Assembly: GCA_032821775.1 (NCBI GenBank)
Contig: JAVLRN010000011.1
Location: forward strand, 186,001-250,000
Length of the DNA stretch: 64,000 bases
Source: Sanguinoderma infundibulare
Taxonomy: Eukaryota > Basidiomycota > Agaricomycetes > Polyporales > Polyporaceae
Reading direction: 5' to 3'
This document shows, one piece after another, positions 1 to 11,400 of the stretch (positions within the stretch are counted from its first letter, which is position 1; each line of letters begins with the position of its first letter). The position numbers and the translations under genes are program-made. Under the pieces are notes generated by a model. That model was not told the origin of the DNA, ran no database searches, and saw nothing but the letters and a program-made list of their open reading frames with translations.

Positions 1-192
1 ACAGCTGGCAGTAGAGCGAGCTCGACTCACGATGTCTTCAATAATCACTTTCAATTTGAATCGGTAGACGATAACATTCAGTCCGTGGCCCATCATTTGT
101 TTAGCTAGGACGGACCATTCAATCACGTCAAAGGCTATTCCACTAGCAAGCGCGATAGCAGAGGTGCCACAATTGCTCGTTGATCAACGCTG
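1..192. repeat. ~190-bp repeat R1, copy 1
   Basis: This block starts with ACAGCTGGCAGTAGAG and ends with the small palindrome GTTGATCAACG. The same block recurs inverted at about 17228-17416 and in this orientation at 40260-40458. In all three places it lies beside an alpha/beta-hydrolase copy. At copies 2 and 3 its other side adjoins the 3' end of a GST gene, so a GST probably lies just left of this window. It has no evident coding capacity and is probably downstream flank carried along by segmental duplication. Confidence 0.75.
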
Positions 193-631
193 GCTGGGAT
201 GGAAGCCGACGTCTTCGACGAGGTACCGGTAGCTAGCTATGGCGTCGATGAGCGAGGCAGGGAACGGATTCTCGGCTGCGAACGGTGCTGCGTTCGACAG
301 GCGGTACTCTAGCCCGAAAATGCGCACGTCCTTGCCGAAATGCCCCAGGGCACCCTCATAGAACGGGGCAGAACCGCGCCACAAGGGGGATTCTTTCGGG
401 TGCGCGGAACTAGTCTGAAAAGCGAAATGCGTCGGTCAATAAGCAGGTCATCGAGTAGTCCACGCCGGATCGGAGAGACGTACGATAAAACAAGCATTAA
501 GCAACGCAAGGGTGAGATGATGGTAATGAACAAAGAGCACTGCCCATGGAAGTAATAGATGACCTCCTCTGGCACTGCAGGGTAGTCAGCTTCCCCGGAG
601 TTTGGTAGAACTGCGATCGTTGATCACCGGG
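185..631 (-). pseudogene. Alpha/beta-hydrolase copy A, truncated pseudogene
   Basis: On the minus strand an exon reads EEVIYYFHG, which is the oxyanion-hole region of HSL-type (alpha/beta-hydrolase fold-3) enzymes. It is followed by an intron and then by a stretch beginning MWRGSAPFYEGALGHFGKD that ends at VGFHPSQR. The small exon that should supply the second Gly of the HGG motif is deleted; compare GGAGGACATGTCG at 16605 in copy B. Everything after HPSQR is lost, including the nucleophile GDSGG and the catalytic Asp and His. The break lies exactly at repeat R1 and is shared with copy B. The longest relative is copy C at 40.6-41.5 kb. It cannot encode an active enzyme. Confidence 0.8.
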
Positions 632-1259
632 CCGCGGGGACTGTTAAGAAAGATGTTCCGCATGTACAAGCAAGCCATCGAAGTCAATTCGGAAGTAAGT
701 CAGAGAACAGAAGGCGTTGAGCGCAATGTGGCCAGCGCGTATGGGCGCTAAGTTCACGCCGATTGCAGCCGGCGCTACGGTGAGTGGCTTGCGGCCAAAC
801 CCTCAGCTTTAAGTTATTTGAATCTTACCCTCCCTCCTACTCGTCGTCAGTTTGGCTTTATTCATCCTTACAACAGCGCGGAAAGAAATCTTGTGCTGCG
901 CCTTATGCTTACGAAGAAGAGCGCCGACGCACGCGCCGCGAAGACAAATTACCAAAAGGGCGACATGCACTGGACACACATGCATCAACGTCCGAACGGT
1001 TTGGAACCGAGGCTTCCCTTGATACGACATCAACCACAAGTGCCTGGCTTTTCCGCCTGTTGAACCTGAACTTTCCAAGTTGTACGACTCCCTACACAGA
1101 TTTAACCATTGACTGTTCGCTGACAATCGAAACATCACGCAGTGCCTGCGAGAGATCTTCCCGCTCCACCTCGACCTCACTGCAAAGCGCGTCTCTCTCA
1201 TCTTGAAAGAACGCAGGCGACTCACGACAGAGCCTACCGGATCCATCAGACCGACATCC

Positions 1260-2926
1260 ATGGAGAACTTGAGCATCCAGGGCACAATCCTTACCCCCGA
1301 GGCCGGAGAGGCGTACGCCGCCGCGATCAAGCGCAACTCCGATCTCTCATCCCTCCCCGCAAAGTACGTCGTGCAACCCGTCGTGTATGGAGACATCCCC
1401 CCCGTCCTCGCGTACGCGACCTCGCAGACACCTCCCATCGAGATTGCCGTCAAGGGCGGTGGCGCACACTCGTCCACCTGGGCAAGCTCGGACGGGGGAA
1501 TCGTCATCGACCTCAGCAAGCTCAACAAGGTCGTCCTCGCCGAAGACAGGCAGTCCATCAGCGTCCAGGGTGGCGCTTATTGGGGCGATGTGTACGAAGT
1601 CACCTCCAAGGCTCAGGTAGACGTCGTCGGTTCCCCGCTCTGGTTCGTCGGTGTCGGCGGCTTCACCTTGGGCGGGGGATTCGGGCCCCTCACCCCAGAG
1701 CACGGTTGCGCTATCGACAACATCATCTCGGCCACCGTCGTCCTTGCCGACGGTCGTATCGTGAAGGCGAGCCAGGACGAGGAGCCAGACCTCTTCTGGG
1801 CTATCCGAGGTATGTCTCGATGTTTCGCAATCGCGTCTGGCCCCGGCTAATGACATCATATTGTGGTCAGGCGGTGGAGGACAGTTTGGCATCGTCGTCG
1901 AGTTTGTCTTCAAGGTTCATCCTCCTGCTGGACCAATCTCCTCGGGAATACTCGCCTTCCCTGGTACGGAGATCGATAAGATCCTCGCTATCATCCCTGT
2001 ATGTATGGTACTTGCGGGCCGGGCTCCTCTCATCGTTGCGCTCACCCCGTTTCAGGAATGGAAGAAGACGCAGACAGCGAGGGAACGTTTCACGATGAAC
2101 TTCTCCAGGCCGGCCCCCCACTTCAAGGTGTGTTCCCTCGATTACGGGGTGTCCACAAAGCACTAATACCTTGCACGTCGGCGACGGCAGCCCTCGATTG
2201 CGATCCTACCCACAGTCTTACGTGACACCGACGGGTCCCGTGCACAGGCTGTCTTGGCTCCCTTCCGCGATGGAGCAACCAAGCCCGTCTTTGAAAAGGT
2301 CGGAAGCGCACCCGACATGCTAACCATCTCGCATGCCGCCGACGCCGCCATGGCGGCAGCTCCGAAGCGGCTCGTCATCCGTGGCACGATGTTCTCCGAC
2401 TTCTTCCCTGAGCTCCTCAAGGCCGTCTGGGACAAGTGGGTCGCGTTCACCGAGACGAGCGAGGAGGTGCGCGGCTCTGCTGTGCTCTGGGACGTGACGC
2501 TTCCCGACAAGATGGCGGAGGTCCCGTCGGACGCGACCGCGCTCAAGCGTCTGCCGTACTACTGGATGGCGGTGCAAGGACGGTACGCGGTTCTCGCTGA
2601 TCACTTCGTCCGCTGTCGCTGTGAATACGCTGAAAGGGGCGATCGAGCTGACGTTTTCTCGGATGGCATGCGTTTGCAGGTCCACAACGGATGCGTCGGT
2701 GCAGGCGTGCCGGGACTTCACTGCGTCCGTCGTGGAGCTCGTGCGCGAGAAGAACACGGAGCTCTCTGGCCAGGATATTGGTTGGTTCCTCAACCTCTGC
2801 CAGGGAAGCGAGAAGCCCGAGGACGTCTTTGGCGACAACCTTACCCGCCTGCGCAAGGTCAAGGCCAAGTACGACCCGAAGAAAGTCTGGAGCAAGGGTA
2901 TCGTCATCGAACCCCTGTTTGAATGA
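1260..2926 (+). CDS. FAD-linked oxidase, berberine-bridge-enzyme-like
   Basis: The product resembles flavin oxidases of the PCMH/BBE superfamily (6-hydroxynicotine oxidase-like), which oxidise small alcohols, alkaloids or sugars and bind FAD. Seen in the sequence are a pyrophosphate-binding stretch VKGGGAHSSTWASSDGG at about residues 61-77, then IVIDLSKLNKV, GGFTLGGGFGPLTPEHG and RGGGGQFGIV, which is the usual order. The C-terminus has the family pattern YDPKKVW. I infer four introns, near 1811-1869, 2000-2055, 2129-2192 and 2589-2694; the last joins VQGR to STTDASVQ. I chose the ATG at 1260 because homology-like sequence starts there. An upstream in-frame ATG at 1203 exists. No clear signal peptide is seen. 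The His that usually carries FAD in GGGH appears displaced by one residue. The substrate cannot be told. Confidence 0.85.
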
Positions 2927-3319
2927 GCCGCTACGTGTCGACGCCTGAAGGATCGCCGCTTCGTTTTCGCAATTCCCCTTGTACGTTAAAGCGTGGGTCT
3001 TGTTTGAAGTATATTCGCATCTGTACGATTACGCTGTCCTGCCTCTCATGCTGAGTCAGACGTCCTAACTCTCATGTCTAAATGAGCAGTGTTCTTTTAC
3101 CGTATCATCTTCTCCATCGTCGTTCTCGGCGTCTGCTACATCCAGCACGCGACCCGGAAGATGATATGGAACGTCGCAAAGAAAACGAAACTTTACGACG
3201 AGGGTGACTGAGCTGACCGGGACCACCGCCACGACCATCTCGACCATCACGTCGAAGGCGGACGAAACCCTCCGAGACGCAAAGTTTCTAAGGTGGCACT
3301 CGTACACTGCAACATTTTC
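2927..3319 (+). other. Intergenic; possible small membrane-protein exon at 3090-3210
   Basis: Between the oxidase and GST1 the plus strand carries one notable open stretch. After an acceptor-like GAGCAG at about 3090 it reads FYRIIFSIVVLGVCYIQ, a hydrophobic segment, then a basic tail rich in Lys (KMIWNVAKKTK), and stops at 3208-3210. This could be the last exon of a small single-pass membrane protein or chance. No upstream exon was found. Confidence 0.2.
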
Positions 3320-4293
3320 CTACTTGCGAATGTCCGCGAGACGCTTCCTGAATCCCGCCAACACCACCGCCTATCCGAGCGATACGCAGAGTGAGCTTCG
3401 TCCCGAAATCGTCAATCAATTAGCCTTACCTCATCCCACGTAGCCTTGAAGCTCTCGCGGTCGAGCAAGTCGTCGATGTACTTCCCCAGGCGCGCGAACC
3501 TCCCGGTCCGGATCGTCTCCCAGATCTTCGGGCCCTCACCTACAGGCCAGGAGCCCAAGTCGTGCGCGAACGACAGCCGCGCGCGCGCAAAGAACGGTGC
3601 GATGGCGATGTCCGCCATCGAGAACTCGCCAACCGCGTACTTCCCCTCGCCGGCGGGGAGCAGGGACTGGAGATACTCGGCCGCGTTGTAGAAGTCCTCC
3701 GCCGGCCCTTTCTTGGCCTGTAAGGCGTAGAAGGCGGGGAAGAACTTGCTCGAGACGCCCTCGATGAAGAAGCGGGCCTGGGCGCGCTTCACGGGGTCCT
3801 TGGGGACGATGCCGGACTCGGGGAAGAGGTCGCCGACGAACTCGACGAGCACGAGCGACTCGGCGAGCTTGGTGGACTCGGGGGAGGGCTGGTCGGCGGG
3901 GACGGATGGGCCGCCGTACGCGATGGCGGGAACCTGTCGCGCAGTTTGTGAGTCCGTTCTGTCACGATCGAGGATGAGGAGGACAGGACACGAACCTTGC
4001 TCGCGGGGTTGATTTTCGGTGCGTACCACTCGGGCTTGTCGAACAGATCGATCTCGTACCGGGTGAAAGGGGCCTTGGCCTCGGCGAGGGCCATCTCCGC
4101 CTATAATAAGCCAATCCAGTCAGTGGCCATTAGATAGGTTGAATGAAGAGAAGCGTGGCTGACCCTCTGAGCGAAGGGGCAGATCTTTATAAAGAAAAAC
4201 CATTAGTATGATTCAGGTGCTGAACGTAGGCGGGTGGGAACGGTAGGGGGTAGTGCCCACCTTGGCGGTGTAAAGTGTGATTTGTTGGGACAT
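3320..4293 (-). CDS. Glutathione S-transferase, GSTFuA-like (GST1)
   Basis: The product should be a cytosolic glutathione transferase, about 240 residues. Exon 1 encodes MSQQITLYTAK (ATG at 4291-4293). Exon 2 gives ICPFAQR, the thioredoxin-fold active-site motif with Cys. Later exons give KPEWYAPKINPASK, then the cis-Pro loop VPAIAYGG and the glutathione-binding ES region, and a helical C-terminal domain with VGEFSMADIAIAP. The last exon (AVVLAGFRKRLADIRK) follows a 5'-GTAAGG intron and stops at 3320. Introns are short. The sequence fits the basidiomycete GSTFuA class, linked in the literature to wood-extractive detoxification. It differs clearly from GST2-8, which form a tight group, so it is the older member of the cluster. 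Confidence 0.88.
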
Positions 4294-5263
4294 GGCTGTC
4301 TACGTTCTGGTGCACCGCGGTGTAGATGGCTGCAAGTACTACTGCTACGACGTTTCCCCTTTTATGAACAGCGGGAAGCCCCGCAGTCTTACGTGTGCGA
4401 GGATGCCGTCGTGAGACAGCTTAGCGATATGCTGCTGACCGAGTCCACAGCCTGCAATACAATAATTTCAACTCTGTTAGAGACCATGGTATGTATGTGC
4501 CTGGATGGCCCGTGTGCTATGTCATCAACGATGATTCCGAAGTAGTCGGAGCGACGGCTATCGACGGGCGTAGGGAACAGACTCCAACGAGATCGCCGGT
4601 CCGTCGGACTTACCGCCAGTGGCGCGTACTTATGTACTACGTGCCTGAGTAGCAAGCAGTAAGTGCTTCAGCTTGTAGACCTGCGCGGCAAATAGAAACT
4701 TGCATGGTCAGATGAGCAGTTATGTAAGGTGCGATAGAGAAGGAATACCTCTTGATCGCCGTGAGGGTCTCCGAGTCTGAGTCCGGACTCCGGGCTCTGC
4801 CACCTTCTGCGCATCTAGAAAGTCAGAGCTTGGCCGGAGAATTTAATTCCTAAATTAGGTATAAAATGAGATGCTTTGTGAGAACCTGTGGTTTTCATGG
4901 CGTACCAGATAAGGCTCGCATGCAACGGAATGGGAACAAACAGAAAAGGCAACCCTGGTGATAGGCGCTCTGCGTTCAGTAGCCAGCCAAATAAACGACA
5001 ACAATAGCCTGTGCCCGCTTTTGGGGAGCTGTTCCTGCATCTTCGTTCGCAGTGTACGATGACGGACTGGATCCATCTGCCTCGAACATCATGACGTACG
5101 TACCGAGCTGTCATTCGTGCGAGGTTAGGATGTCTTCTATTCGCGTCCAAGGGTGTGTATATACCCGACCTCTGGGGCCCATGCTATCCAGATGCTTTCC
5201 CCTTCCACTCACAGCCCGCGCTCCGCGACGATCCTCCAAATCAGATTCCCCTTCGGCACACAT
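4294..5263. other. Intergenic, no gene recognised
   Basis: About 970 bp between the divergent GST1 and GST2. It should hold both promoters. A TATATA string lies at 5157-5163, about 105 nt before the GST2 start. Open frames here are short and unlike any family I know. Confidence 0.5.
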
Positions 5264-5803
5264 ATGGTTCAGAATCCACAGATCACGTTCTATACTCATC
5301 CGGTGCGTTGTAATATTGCACGACTTCTGTCGGATTGATGCTGGATGCGCGCAGTACTCTCCCTTTTGTCATGGGGTGCACATCGCCCTCGAGGAGGCTG
5401 AAGCGGACTACACTTCCGTCTCCATAGACGTGACGGAGAAGCCCGAATGGTACAGCTCAAAAATCAACACCGTCCGAACCGGCAAGGTCTGCCCTCCTTT
5501 CGCCATTCAGGTTCACCGTTGGATCTCTTGCTCACGCCCTGCGCCGCCAGATCCCTGCGCTCAGCTACGGCGGCCCCAAGCACCCGGAGGGAAGAAGGCG
5601 CTTGAGGCGTTGAGCGGGCCGAAGTTTGCGCGGATCATGAAGTACATTGAGGACGTGAAGGAGCGGCCGAGCTTCCAGGAAACCTGGGACGAGGTGACTC
5701 GAGTTGTTTTCTGGTTTCAGGAGATTATTCAGTGTTTATTTGAACATCGCAGGCGGCAACGCTTGATGTCTGGAAGACGAATCCTGCCATTCAACGTGTC
5801 TGA
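5264..5803 (+). pseudogene. GST2, internally deleted GST pseudogene
   Basis: Exon 1 reads MVQNPQITFYTHP. Exon 2 starts YSPFCHGVHIALEEAEAD and ends RTGK. Exon 3 begins IPALSYGGPKHP and then jumps straight to KKALEALSGPKFARIMKY, so about 130 codons are gone. The missing part includes the ES glutathione-binding site and most of the helical domain. With the family's usual splice acceptor the deletion shifts the frame and hits a stop. An alternative acceptor eight bases into the exon (CTCAG) would restore a frame but not the missing domain. The last exon, AATLDVWKTNPAIQRV, is normal. The Arg of the SPFCHR motif is Gly here. It is almost certainly non-functional. Confidence 0.8.
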
Positions 5804-6456
5804 GAGGTGAATGCGCGTCCGTGGTAGAAAAGCGATATAAAATACTACAGCCCGCCATTAGAAAGGAAGCCAGCCCGGCATCGTAGACGATACATATACA
5901 TATCATGCCCATTTTTCTCGCTGGAACGAATTGATCACCTATATACACTGCGGATCAGGTCAGATTTTCTCCGAGACAATGCAGAGAATAGTCGAAATTG
6001 TTACCAAATAGTCATCGGATAGTCGCGGAGACAATGTCGTGAATAAGTGGAGCATTGTCTGAATATTCACCACCTTTTCACCACCTTTTCGGTCCGGCGC
6101 TTGGCGCGAGCGACCTGTTCGGCCCCCTCCAATTGCCTTATTGGTACTGGTTTTGGGCTCGTTTTATGGCCAGGAATAATACGAAAATCGTCTATTAAAT
6201 GTGGAATACATGCGCGACAGCCTCCGAGCCCGTGGAGGGTACATAAAAACTATATGAGGCCTGTATACCTGTGTGATGGATCCGTGCGGTGCGTCCAGCA
6301 TTAGCCCTGGCAAGTATGAGTACCTTTGAAGAGGAACAATCAGCGCAATGACAGGCGGCCAAACAATCACTTACTATGCCCGAGCAAAGCCAACGTGCAG
6401 ACGTTTTTTGCGGACTGCAGTCTTGTTGCACCTGGTAGCCTCGTGAACGCACACGG
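5804..6456. other. Intergenic, nothing recognised
   Basis: About 650 bp without a convincing gene. The only structure noted is a short direct duplication of CACCACCTTTT near 6070-6090. Confidence 0.5.
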
Positions 6457-6811
6457 ATGTCAGACACGCCAACAACGCCGACAGGAATGCAAAATAGCTC
6501 ACCTCCGCCATCTCACAACCCCCCTAGTCCAAGTCCAAGCAGGCTCCCGCCTCCACCGAAGCAAGCACGCAGGAATGCTCCGCAAGGTGCATCCCACGCT
6601 GTAGGACATCCTACTACTGGTAAGTACTGTTCTAATAGTGTAAAACTTAATTACTCACATATTTCCGAAGCCGCGCTCTCCGGGAATGGTCACGCCGGGA
6701 ATGGAGAGGTGGGCGAGAAGGAGTACGCCGGTGCGGCCAGCTGGTGGGGGGGAGTGGAATAGGTCGCGGAGCGTCAGCCTTGAACCCTGGACTCGCTTCG
6801 GGGCAGAGAAC
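6457..6811 (+). CDS. Uncertain proline-rich ORF
   Basis: The plus strand opens at 6457 with a Pro/Ser-rich sequence (MSDTPTTPTG, then SPPPSHNPPSPSPSR) and meets a good donor, GGTAAGTA, at 6619. A downstream exon-like stretch containing PGMVTPGMERWARRS follows, but I could not find an acceptor that joins the two frames. This may be the 5' part of an uncharacterised low-complexity protein that was overwritten by, or overlaps, the 3' end of the aprataxin-like gene. No function can be proposed. Confidence 0.25.
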
Positions 6812-7470
6812 TCACGGCGGCACAAGCGCAGTGCCCCTCAACCACGAGAGGACATTGTCGAGATGGAGGAAGAAGCCGAGGGTGGGGTGGAATGAGTTCA
6901 GGTGCTTCTTCGAGTGCATGTACTCTCCCCGGAAGTCAGTCAAGATGTGTGCAGATGCACGTGCCTGTCGCCAGATCGAAACGCGAATTGCACACATGGT
7001 CAGCCATATTCGTTCTGCCCCAGATCCACAAAGGGTGTGACGGGAAGGGAACGGGCAAGAGAGAGAAAGGGGGCACACACTGGAGGTGCTTGAGTGGGAT
7101 GGGGACGTACTCCAGCGACGGCGCGGCATGGAAGCCAATCTGGACCCCCCGCTTGCACCCGTGCGCGGTGACCATCTCCTCCTCAATCAAGGCCTTCGCC
7201 TCGAGCACATCCCGGTGGATGTTCTGCAGGAGCGTCTTGGCCTGCTTGCGCAGGAGCTGGAGGAGTGAGCGCAGGTCGCGTAGGTTCGCAGCAGTGAGCG
7301 GCGGGCGGATGAAGGGGATGAGGATGAATTGGAACTGCCCCTTGGGGTCCTTGTCGAAGATGGTGACCGAGCAGTCCGAGTGGCAGAGCTTCACGGTTGG
7401 AGGGAGGGTGTTGGGGTCAACGCGTTCGGCATAGGTGCGCACAGAATTGTTAGGTGCACCATTGTAGAGG
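6812..7470 (-). pseudogene. Aprataxin-like HIT-domain gene with a frameshift
   Basis: The minus strand encodes an aprataxin-type HIT domain, a family that removes AMP from abortive DNA ligation ends. Visible are RTYAERVDPNTLPPTV, then VTIFDKDPKGQFQFILIP, a helical stretch, GFHAAPSLE, and after an intron with donor GTACGT the catalytic HVHLH. The C-terminal part GEYMHSKKHLNSFHPTLGF matches the aprataxin region after the HIT motif. However HVHLH and TDFRGEYMH lie in different frames. The sequence CACACATCTTGAC appears to lack one base, so the frame read through HVHLH stops two codons later. The 5' start is not clear; an N-terminal exon may be missing. It is either a recent pseudogene or a base-call error. 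Confidence 0.6.
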
Positions 7471-7649
7471 AGACATGGATCACAGAGGCGAGACAGAGGC
7501 AGCAGGATGGACACTGTACCAGCAGAGGTCCTAGAGAAACAGGGTTTCAAAGATGCGCTGCCCCCCCCGTGCCGCGCTCCAGAGAAAACCTTAGAATGCA
7601 GGTACTCACCAGTAATGCCGTCCACCGGCGGCGCCCAAGGGTAGGCGAA

Positions 7650-7862
7650 TCATACCCGAGCCCCTTGCGCAATAGCTCCTCCCGATGGTAGGCGACCCTC
7701 TCGGAGGTCTCTTGTAGCCTGCTCCTCCACATGGCGCTGGATGGTCATGCGGATCTGCGCACTGGCGAGCTTGATGTGAGCATGCTTGTGTGCTTCGAGC
7801 CGGCAAGGGCGACATGGGCATGGGTACCGCCGCTGGTGGAGTGGGACAGACTTGGGAGGCAT
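7650..7862 (-). CDS. Small Cys-rich ORF, possibly transposon-derived
   Basis: A minus-strand frame starts at 7862 with MPPKSVPLHQRRYPCPCRPC and continues to QIRMTIQRHVEEQ. The CxCxxC cluster followed by an RxH pair recalls the N-terminal Cys/His patch of proteins found in basidiomycete DNA transposons. This resemblance is from memory and weak. No transposase lies beside it. Confidence 0.25.
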   Translation of the reverse strand: MPPKSVPLHQRRYPCPCRPCRLEAHKHAHIKLASAQIRMTIQRHVEEQATRDLREGRLPSGGAIAQGARV

Positions 7863-8448
7863 GGCGGACGAGATATATGCGTGGAACGTGGTGTATCGAA
7901 GGTGAGGGAGCGGTATGTATGAGTACAAGGACGCGAGCGCGACAAGGCTGAAGTTCTCGCATTCCCACAACGCGTTCGAGGCGCCTGTCACGTGGTCGTA
8001 ATCCAAGTCCGGTCCAAGAAAAGTCTCTCCGGAGCTGATTCGTAGATTATCTGGCGACTATCTAGGTCCAACTCTATCTATTCTCTCCATTGTCACGAGC
8101 ATATTCCGGGGTGATGTGCAGTGATATGAGGTGATTCGATTATAGACAACGATGAACAGTAATGTTGGGCGCTAAATGCGTATATATCGTATACTAGTGC
8201 CTGGCAAATCCAGACGCTTACCAGTATCCAGCAGCAACGCAAGGTTGTAGGAGTCCATTAGCACTGCTAGTTAGCATATATTCTAGCGAAGTTGGAGGAG
8301 GAAGACAGACACGGCGTTCCCCAACGCGCAGCAACCCGAAAGGGGAAAATTTGGGGACTGGGCAGAGCCTGGTTACGTGTCGTGACACGTCGGTGCTGTA
8401 CGCGACATAAACGAATACCGGTCCTGCACAAGCTTATCCTCCTCCCCC
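7863..8448. other. Intergenic upstream of SEC31
   Basis: About 590 bp, probably the SEC31 promoter and 5' UTR. No gene was recognised and no convincing TATA box was found. Confidence 0.5.
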
Positions 8449-11400
8449 ATGAAACTCAAGGAAATCCACAGGACCTCGACCTTCGCCTGGTCGCCCTCGC
8501 CGTCGCTCCCGTTGCTGGCCACCGGTACCGTCGCAGGGGCGCTCGACGAGTCCTTCAGCAACAACGGCCAGCTCGAAATATGGGCCCCAGACTTCCTCGA
8601 CCGGACACAATTCGACCTCGGTGGTGAGGGCCAGGCTGACCCTCAAGGCACTGTTACGACTACTTCACGGTATGTCTCATGTTTTGCGGTCCTCCAGTTG
8701 GAACGCCCTGCGGCGTTGACGGCGACTGAATGTACGCGCGCAGATTCAACCGTTTGGCATGGGGTTATGTCAATGCGGAACGCCCCCGCGGACTGATAGT
8801 TGCGGGCATGGAGAACGGAGAGTTGGATATCTGGGATCCGGAAAAGATTGTTGCAGGTGCCGAGTGAGTACGGTTTTGTCTGGCCAAGTTCTTCGCTATA
8901 GCACATGACGCAGGCCTTCGGAGTCGCTTATTCTCCGCAACAAGACGCATACTGGTCCCGTGCGAGGGCTCGACTTCAACCCCATTCAGACCAACCTCTT
9001 TTCATCCGGTGCGGTGAACGGTGAGGTGAGTGCATCTTTGCATATTCATGCATTGGTATCATCGCGGCCAAGACGCGACCAGCGAGCATGTGTCTTAGTA
9101 CCAGCACGCACACTGCCCCCTCCCTTGGTCTCGCAGGCTAAGGAGGCTTCGTCGTACGCGTCCCAATAGCAGATGCTGCGCCGCCTCAACATCTGCTGAT
9201 ATCCGCAGATACGGGTTGAGCAGTGTGTACAGATCGCACCATTCCTTTTACGCGCGAGTGTAGTCTCGTCGCCAGCCGTTAAGGGATAACCTCACCTGAA
9301 TTCTCTCAAACTCGAAGGTATGGAGACGGAGCCTCGCAGAGCTCCCTTATCCCGGTCAATTCCGTAAAAGCGGGTTAAGGGGCTTTCCTTCGATTGGCCT
9401 GACCTCTCTCCACTCTTCGTCATTCGCCCCAACAGAGGGAAGCCATACTCTGCATTCTTGCTAATTGTACCTTTACCGCCGTAGCATGTCAGAAGGGCTG
9501 ACAATGCTTTCAGATCTACGTCTGGGACTTGAAAGACCCAAGCAAACCCTACTCCCCTGGCACTCGGAGTACCAAGCTCGACGAAATCACCGCACTTGCA
9601 TGGAATCACCACGTCCAGTATGCCCTTGCGGCCGCTAGCAGCACCGGATACACTGTCGTATGGGATCTAAGAGGCAAGCGTGAGGTCGCCGCTTTGGCGT
9701 ATGGTGGTGGTGCCGGCACTATGGGCGGGATGCAAGGATTTGGTGGACCTGGTATGGCCATGGGTGGACGGAGAGGCATGAGCGATGTCGCGTGGCACCC
9801 GGACAACGTACGTCTTCCAGATTTCATTCTCTTGCATATTGTCCAATCTCGTGTGGATAGGCTACTCGTCTCGTCACGTCCTCGGAAGACGACGCGTCTC
9901 CTGTCATCATGGTCTGGGATCTTCGTAATGCGCGTGCGCCGGAGAAGGTATGTCGTCTGACACGTTTGGTGCCCGGCACATCTAACGACTTCTCCAGATC
10001 TTGACTGGCCATGAGAAGGGTGTCTTGTCACTATCGTGGTGCAAGCAAGACTCGGACCTGCTGCTCTCGTGTGGTAAGGACAACCGCGCGCTGTGCTGGA
10101 ATCCGCAAACTTCGGAGATGATCGGCGAGGTATGTGTCATATCATGTTACTTCCTTGCTATCAAGCCAACCTGTGCACGTGTAGCTCCCCTCTGCGGACA
10201 ACTGGGCATTCCAGGTTCAATGGTGTCCCCGCAACCCCGACCTGTTCGCCGCAGGGTTCTTCGACGGCACAATCGGCATCCACTCTATCCAGTCAACGAA
10301 TGAGGCTAACGAGGTACCCCCGGCGACTCCGCAACCTGATGCCTCCGACATCTTTGGTGCCCCCGGCTTCTCTCGTGCAAGTCAGGCGACACTCTCTCTT
10401 AAGCACCCTCCGAAGTGGCTTCGTCGACCCACGTCGAGCTCGTTCGGCTACGGTGGCAACCTCGTTTCCGTCTCTAACTTGCCGTCATCGCAAGGAAAGA
10501 ACCAGAGCAGCGTCGTTCATGTGCGCAAAGTCGTCACTGAGGCCACGATCGCGGATCGGGCGAAGAAGCTACAACAGTCCATTGCGGATGACAATTTGAA
10601 GGATCTTGCGCAGGAGAAGACTGCGGCGGACGAGAGTTCGGCGACTTGGAAGGCGCTCCTCAGCCTGTTCAATTCGAACTCGAGGGACGAACTGATCACC
10701 CTTCTTGGGTTCTCGAAAGAGGAGGTCGCCGCGCGCGTGGCGGAGGCTGTCACGAACCTCAAGAAGGCTGCAGCCGAGAAGACGATCGTATCGATTGACC
10801 AGGACGTTACAGAGACTGATCTCAAGACCCACGAGCCTGTGGTGTCCTTCCTCGAGCCGGAGCGCGAGGCGACTCCTGACGAGGACGAGGGTGGTGAAGA
10901 GGGGGAGGGAGATGAGACCGCTTTGGGCGCTGAGGCAACCCCGTCTGAGTTTAGCACGAGTGCGGCATCCGAGACGAGTACCACGCGGCAGGCGGACGGC
11001 GAATCGACGACGACCGCGCCCAGCTTGTTCGGTGACGACAACCCCATTGGTACTCCACAGGGCGATGCGGCAGACGACTTCTTTGGCAGCATTGGCACCG
11101 CGCGCACCGAGGAGGACGACCACATGCGTGTGCCCCACCACAACTACCCTCTCGACTCGTCGGTCGCTGCCACTGTCGGCTCACGTCCTTCGTCGGTTGC
11201 ATCGGAAGCGCTCAAGGACAACACATTCAGGATCTACCCCAACGACGAGTCCGACACAGATCGTCTTGTGACGAAGGCGCTGGTTCTTGGCGACTTCGAT
11301 TCGGCGGTGTCGCTATGCCTCTCTGCTGACCGTTTCGCGGACGCGATTCTTCTGGCTGTCAAAGGCGGTCCTGAGCTCCTTGCCCGCACGCAGAAGGCGT

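Noticed and set aside
809..1558. 249-codon minus-strand frame over the FAD oxidase start
   Set aside because: Antisense to a well-supported coding region and without family motifs.
1142..2098. 318-codon plus-strand frame
   Set aside because: Arg/Pro-rich alternative frame of the FAD oxidase; it ignores the oxidase splice sites.
9027..9512. Possible rRNA or mobile insertion in the SEC31 intron
   Set aside because: GTCAATTCCG-like words recalled rRNA, but the flanks did not continue the match and no element ends were found; it is treated as a long intron.
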